Positions 3,891 through 6,825 of a stretch of 6,825 bases of DNA are shown here, one piece after another (the stretch's first letter is position 1; every line of letters starts with the position of its first letter). Under the pieces are notes generated by a model. The model was not told where the DNA came from. It saw nothing but the letters and a program-made list of their open reading frames with translations, and searched no databases. Both the position numbers and the translations under genes were made by a program. This DNA comes from Chloroflexota bacterium (GTDB lineage Bacteria > Chloroflexota > Dehalococcoidia > SZUA-161): assembly GCA_030668425.1 (NCBI GenBank), contig DAOUTY010000097.1, positions 1 through 6,825 of the forward strand, in the 5' to 3' direction.

Positions 3891-4865
3891 CTACCCTTCT
3901 TTTTCGAGCTTTAATAGCCAGCCCTTTAACATGGCCCGGTCGCTCAGTATCTCTCTGGCTGTGGTATAGGGGTCGATATCGCCTCTTCCTACCTTCTCCA
4001 ATAGCGCAACCAGGTTCTGGTCCCTTTCCATAAGCCGCGAGAGCTGTTCGCTTACTCCCTGCTCGATTGCCCTGACCAGCTCCTTCTTCAGTTGCTCCTG
4101 GCGATGCAGAGACAGTTGCCCTGAGGACTCAAGAACGCTGCGATGCCTTTCGATCTCCTGATAAAGCTCCTCGATGCCCACATTGTTTAGTGCCTGCGTG
4201 GTCAAGACTGGCACCTGCCAGTAGGAGTCCTTTGGGTTTAGCGATAGCATTGCCTCGATTTGGGTGACCACCTGGTCGGCTCCCTGGCGGTCGGCTTTAT
4301 TCACCACGAAGATATCTGCTATCTCCATCAGGCCGGCCTTCATGGTCTGGATTGCATCGCCGCCTCCGGGGTACAGGACTACCAGCGTTGTGTCCGCAGC
4401 TTCTACAATATCCAGCTCAGTCTGCCCCACCCCCACGGTTTCCAGTATGACGATATCTTTGCCGAAGGCATCCAGGAGCTTCGCGACCCTTCGAGCCGTG
4501 CTGGGGAGCCCTCCCAGACTACCCCGGGTCGCCATGCTGCGAATGAAAACCTCACTGTCAAGATAGTGCTGTTGCATGCGAATGCGGTCGCCGAGCACTG
4601 CTCCCCCGGAGAAGGGACTGGTGGGGTCAACTGCTATGATGCCTACTGACAATCCCTTGCCCCTTGCTATGGTGGTCAGCTTGTCTACCAGCGTACTCTT
4701 ACCGCTGCCCGGAGGGCCGGTAACGCCAAGGTAGTGCGCCCTGCCTGTTTGGGCGCAGATCTCTCTCATTATTTGAGCGACTTCCAGGGAGTCCCGTTCC
4801 ACCAGGGTGATCAGGCGCGAAAGAGATCGTTCGTCGCCCCCCAGCATCTTTTCAACTAATTCCAT
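3891..4865 (-). CDS. meaB: MeaB/ArgK-family GTPase, acyl-CoA mutase chaperone
   Basis: A 324-residue, full-length member of the MeaB (ArgK, human MMAA) G3E-type GTPases. These proteins gate loading of adenosylcobalamin into methylmalonyl-CoA mutase or related mutases and protect them. Visible motifs are the Walker A GPPGSGKST (residues 50-58), the family-typical DPTSPFSGGAVLGDRIRM switch region (80-97), SMATRG (110-115), ETVGVGQTE (142-150) and the guanine-specificity NKAD (189-192). The C-terminal 100 residues form the helical dimerisation arm of the family. The old name ArgK (arginine kinase) is a misassignment. No mutase gene lies in the window, so the partner is encoded elsewhere. A weak promoter just upstream and a hairpin after trpB suggest it is transcribed separately from trpAB. 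The cytosolic location and the partner are inferred from the family. Confidence 0.95.
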   Translation of the reverse strand: MELVEKMLGGDERSLSRLITLVERDSLEVAQIMREICAQTGRAHYLGVTGPPGSGKSTLVDKLTTIARGKGLSVGIIAVDPTSPFSGGAVLGDRIRMQQHYLDSEVFIRSMATRGSLGGLPSTARRVAKLLDAFGKDIVILETVGVGQTELDIVEAADTTLVVLYPGGGDAIQTMKAGLMEIADIFVVNKADRQGADQVVTQIEAMLSLNPKDSYWQVPVLTTQALNNVGIEELYQEIERHRSVLESSGQLSLHRQEQLKKELVRAIEQGVSEQLSRLMERDQNLVALLEKVGRGDIDPYTTAREILSDRAMLKGWLLKLEKEG

Positions 4866-4911
4866 CTCTAAGCCTTATCCTTGCACGCCATTGCCTTGAA
4901 CCCAGGTTAAT

Positions 4912-4939
4912 ATTATCATCCTTTGACGTTTGAACGCAA
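4912..4939 (-). promoter_or_regulatory. Weak candidate promoter for meaB
   Basis: TTGCGT (4934-4939, 4/6) and GATAAT (4912-4917, 5/6) lie 16 nt apart on the minus strand. They would give a leader of about 40 nt before ATG 4865. TAATAT, overlapping the -10, is an alternative. The match is modest, and position is the main support. Confidence 0.3.
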
Positions 4940-4987
4940 TGGTATAGGCTGCGGCCTTGTTATCGAAAACACCCCTGTGGGACAACA

Positions 4988-5032
4988 CGAGGTAAGCACT
5001 CGCTGCCGCATTAGCAGCCGATGCTTACCTCG
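4988..5032 (-). terminator. Long hairpin after trpB, probable terminator
   Basis: The perfect 11-bp arms CGAGGTAAGCA (4988-4998) and TGCTTACCTCG (5022-5032) enclose a second small stem, GCTGC (5002-5006)/GCAGC (5014-5018). The hairpin begins 42 nt past the trpB stop. No clean U-run follows on the minus strand; the next sequence is TGTTGTCCCAC, with a GTTTT further on. It may act as an imperfect terminator, an RNA-stabilising 3' end or an attenuator ahead of meaB. Confidence 0.5.
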
Positions 5033-5074
5033 CATTTCTGTCTTTATTCAATTCAGCCTGAGTGGGCGAAACAC

Positions 5075-6430
5075 TTAGGCTGGTACCTGGGGTAGGTGCT
5101 TGAGTGCTTCCTCTACCTTCTCCTTGGGGTACTCGTAGTCCTCTAGCTCGCCAGAGAGGTATTTCTCGTAGGAACCCAGGTCGAAATGCCCGTGCCCGCT
5201 CAGCGCAAGAAGTATGTTCTTCTTTTCGCCAGACTCTTTGCACTTGAGGGCTTCGTCGATCATTACCTTTATGGCGTGTGCTGGCTCCGGTGCTGGTATG
5301 ATTCCCTCGGTGCGGGCGAACTGGATCGCTGCCTCGAAAGTGGGGATCTGGTACACGGCACGCGCCTCGACGAATCCTAACTTGTGCAGGTGGCAGATGA
5401 TGGGCGCCATGCCGTGGTAGCGAAGGCCACCGGCGTGGACCGGGGGAGGCACGAAGGTATGCCCCAGGGTGTTCATCAGGCAAATTGGCGCCATTCCTGC
5501 TACGTCGCCGTAGTCCCAGGTGTAGGGTCCCTTGGTGACGGTGGGGCAGGCCTCAGGCTCGACGTTGATGATCTGCAGGTTCGGCTTCTTCCCTGAGATC
5601 TTGTCTTTGACAAATGGCAGGTACACGCCGGCGAAGTTCGAGCCCCCGCCGATGCAGCCTATTATGATGTCTGGGTAGGCATCGGCCTTCTCCACTTGCT
5701 TCATAGCCTCCTGCCCGATGACAGTCTGGTGAAGGAGAACGTGATTTACCACGCTGCCGAGAGCGTAGTGAGTGTCGTCACGTGAGAAGGCGTCCTCTAT
5801 TGCCTCGCTGATGGCCATCCCAAGGCTTCCCGTGCACTCGGGGTCCTCCTTGAGGATCTTCCTTCCTATCTCAGTGTCCTCGCTCGGGCTGGCCACACAA
5901 TTGGCTCCCCAGGTCTCCATCATAATGCGACGGTATGGTTTCTGCTCGTAACTGATCTTGACCATATAGACCTTTAACTCCAGCCCGAAGAACTGGCAGC
6001 CCAGTGCCAGGGCGCTGCCCCACTGCCCCGCACCGGTCTCAGTGGCCAGACGCTTAATCCCTTCCTTCTTGTTGTAGTATGCCTGAGCTGTGGCGGTGTT
6101 GAGCTTGTGGCTGCCTGCCGGGCTCACTCCTTCATACTTGTAGTAGATGTTGGCGGGGGTGTCGAGCGCCTTCTCCAGACGATAGGCCCTGTAAAGCGGG
6201 GTGGGTCTCCACAGTTTATAGATCTCCTGAATTTCCTCAGGGATGTCGATGTACCTTTCCGTGCTGAATTCCTGAGTATTGAGCTCGTCAGCAAATAGTG
6301 GGGGTGGCAGCCGCGTCGGCTCCTTGGTGCCGGGGTGAAGCAGGGGTGGCATCGGCTCCGGCAGGTCGGCCTGGATGTTGTACCAGGCAGTAGGCATCTC
6401 CTTTTCGGTCAGGGTAATCTTTGTGTCCAT
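5075..6430 (-). CDS. trpB: Tryptophan synthase beta chain, TrpB2 type
   Basis: A 451-residue PLP enzyme that joins indole and L-serine to give L-tryptophan. ATG 6430 is chosen over the ATG five codons earlier because AAGGAG (6436-6441) lies 5 nt before it. The long N-terminal extension (MP-AWYNIQADLPEP) and the overall length mark the TrpB2 branch rather than the shorter classical TrpB1 (about 400 residues). Key features in this numbering are WRPTPL (74-79), GSHK with the Schiff-base lysine K109, ETGAGQWG (131-138), the phosphate-cup GGGSN (261-265), EGIIPAPE with E375, and SGHGHFD near the end. All expected catalytic residues are present. It follows trpA after 77 nt on the same strand, suggesting a joint TrpA/TrpB2 enzyme and one transcript. 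The family also contains lone, indole-salvaging members. Confidence 0.95.
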   Translation of the reverse strand: MDTKITLTEKEMPTAWYNIQADLPEPMPPLLHPGTKEPTRLPPPLFADELNTQEFSTERYIDIPEEIQEIYKLWRPTPLYRAYRLEKALDTPANIYYKYEGVSPAGSHKLNTATAQAYYNKKEGIKRLATETGAGQWGSALALGCQFFGLELKVYMVKISYEQKPYRRIMMETWGANCVASPSEDTEIGRKILKEDPECTGSLGMAISEAIEDAFSRDDTHYALGSVVNHVLLHQTVIGQEAMKQVEKADAYPDIIIGCIGGGSNFAGVYLPFVKDKISGKKPNLQIINVEPEACPTVTKGPYTWDYGDVAGMAPICLMNTLGHTFVPPPVHAGGLRYHGMAPIICHLHKLGFVEARAVYQIPTFEAAIQFARTEGIIPAPEPAHAIKVMIDEALKCKESGEKKNILLALSGHGHFDLGSYEKYLSGELEDYEYPKEKVEEALKHLPQVPA

Positions 6431-6435
6431 TTCTT

Positions 6436-6441
6436 CTCCTT
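6436..6441 (-). promoter_or_regulatory. Shine-Dalgarno that decides the trpB start
   Basis: AAGGAG lies within the five codons that separate two candidate ATGs (6445 and 6430) and is 5 nt upstream of ATG 6430. The upstream ATG has only TAAGTCC nearby, so the shorter protein is favoured. Confidence 0.7.
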
Positions 6442-6479
6442 TCATTTTATGGACTTACAATTCTCGGTTGGGTGGCCTG

Positions 6480-6498
6480 CTACATAAAAAAACCTCCT
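6480..6498 (-). other. Start-stop element (SD, T7, ATG-TAG) between trpA and trpB
   Basis: On the minus strand AGGAGG (6493-6498) is followed by seven T, then ATG (6485-6483) and immediately TAG (6482-6480). This is a minimal AUG-stop with a consensus ribosome site. It lies 9 nt past the trpA stop and about 50 nt before the trpB ATG. It could load or stall ribosomes between the genes, or be a relic of an earlier start. No hairpin precedes the T-run, so it does not look like an intrinsic terminator. Confidence 0.45.
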
Positions 6499-6507
6499 TC
6501 TCTTAAT

Positions 6508-6825
6508 TCAGCTCCCTGGTGATTCTTCGACTTGGTTGGAAAGAGCATCCCTAAGGCTCTTGACAAAAGAGCGCACCTTGGGCGCGGGGTCGTTTTCTTC
6601 AAGCAATTGTATGAGACGGCTGCCCACAATTACTCCGTCTGCCACCTTTGCCACCCGGCGTGCCTCGTCCGGGGTGGATATCCCGAAGCCGACACAGAGC
6701 GGCTGGCGGGCTCTACGCCGCACTCTCAGCACGAAGTCCTCCAGTTCCTGCGGGAGGCTATCTCTGGCCCCCGTAACTCCGGTCAGTGAGACAAGATAGA
6801 TGAAACCTCTCGCTCTCGCTGCTAC
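6508..6825 (-). CDS. trpA: Tryptophan synthase alpha chain, C-terminal part
   Basis: The 105 C-terminal residues of TrpA, cut at the right window edge; the family is about 250-270 residues long. TrpA is a TIM barrel that splits indole-3-glycerol phosphate into indole and glyceraldehyde 3-phosphate and channels indole to TrpB. The frame is open to base 6825 and reads ARGFIYLVSLTGVTGAR, matching the conserved YxVSxxGVTG phosphate-binding segment. LCVGFGIS and ADGVIVGS follow, the two remaining phosphate-site loops at barrel strands 7 and 8, and then the C-terminal helix (PAPKVRSFVKSL). An internal GTG at 6732 could suggest a shorter ORF but falls inside the barrel. The order trpA then trpB is the reverse of the usual trpBA, which fits a TrpB2 partner. 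Confidence 0.95.
   Translation of the reverse strand, partial: VAARARGFIYLVSLTGVTGARDSLPQELEDFVLRVRRRARQPLCVGFGISTPDEARRVAKVADGVIVGSRLIQLLEENDPAPKVRSFVKSLRDALSNQVEESPGS

Noticed and set aside
5025..5483. 152-residue minus-strand ORF, and other long frames within trpB and meaB
   Set aside because: They are alternate-frame shadows of genes with full family motifs; their composition (Arg/Pro/His-rich) is typical of out-of-frame reading.
6508..6732. Short gene starting at GTG 6732
   Set aside because: The frame continues to the window edge with the conserved TrpA segment FIYLVSLTGVTG, so the GTG is an internal codon of trpA.

Overview
The window reads as ordinary bacterial chromosome from an uncultured-type lineage, most likely Chloroflexota (Dehalococcoidia-like). 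This rests on three things. The tryptophan synthase beta subunit is of the TrpB2 type. There is a Ca-binding-repeat lipoprotein with a Pro/Thr linker. The left part carries a cluster of short dispersed palindromes of kinds common in such genomes. The taxonomic call is an inference and only moderately sure.

Layout, left to right. A complete tRNA-Thr(CGT) with encoded CCA lies on the minus strand (6-80) with its own promoter. Positions 81-835 hold no confident gene: there is a nested hairpin (134-193) and three different dispersed-repeat units packed into 487-665. Positions 836-3050 form a small-gene accessory zone. It contains a 55-residue unknown protein (836-1003, minus), a 60-residue Cys-rich protein (1524-1706, plus), and a compact minus-strand operon (2898 to 2064) of three genes. 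These encode a sigma-region-4-like HTH protein with two zinc-ribbon-like Cys clusters, a 59-residue protein and a possible single-span membrane microprotein. The 59-residue protein is a clear paralogue of the 836-1003 product and has not been matched to a named family here.

Positions 3156-3815 (plus) encode a predicted lipoprotein with two aspartate-rich Ca-binding repeats. It converges with a MeaB/ArgK-type GTPase on the minus strand (3891-4865), a chaperone of B12-dependent acyl-CoA mutases. Further right, on the minus strand, lie a TrpB2-type tryptophan synthase beta subunit (5075-6430) and, upstream of it and cut by the window edge, the C-terminal part of TrpA (6508-6825). trpA and trpB run in the same direction with a 77-nt gap, so they probably make one transcript that ends near a long hairpin at 4988-5032. 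meaB appears to have its own weak promoter.

Starts were revised from Shine-Dalgarno evidence for three genes: 836-1003 (GTG, supported by its paralogue), the lipoprotein (ATG 3156) and trpB (ATG 6430). The most unusual material is the paralogous small-protein pair with its surroundings. One copy sits behind a possible 17-codon leader with a GTGA overlap. The other is separated from a downstream ORF only by an in-frame TAG followed at once by ATG.
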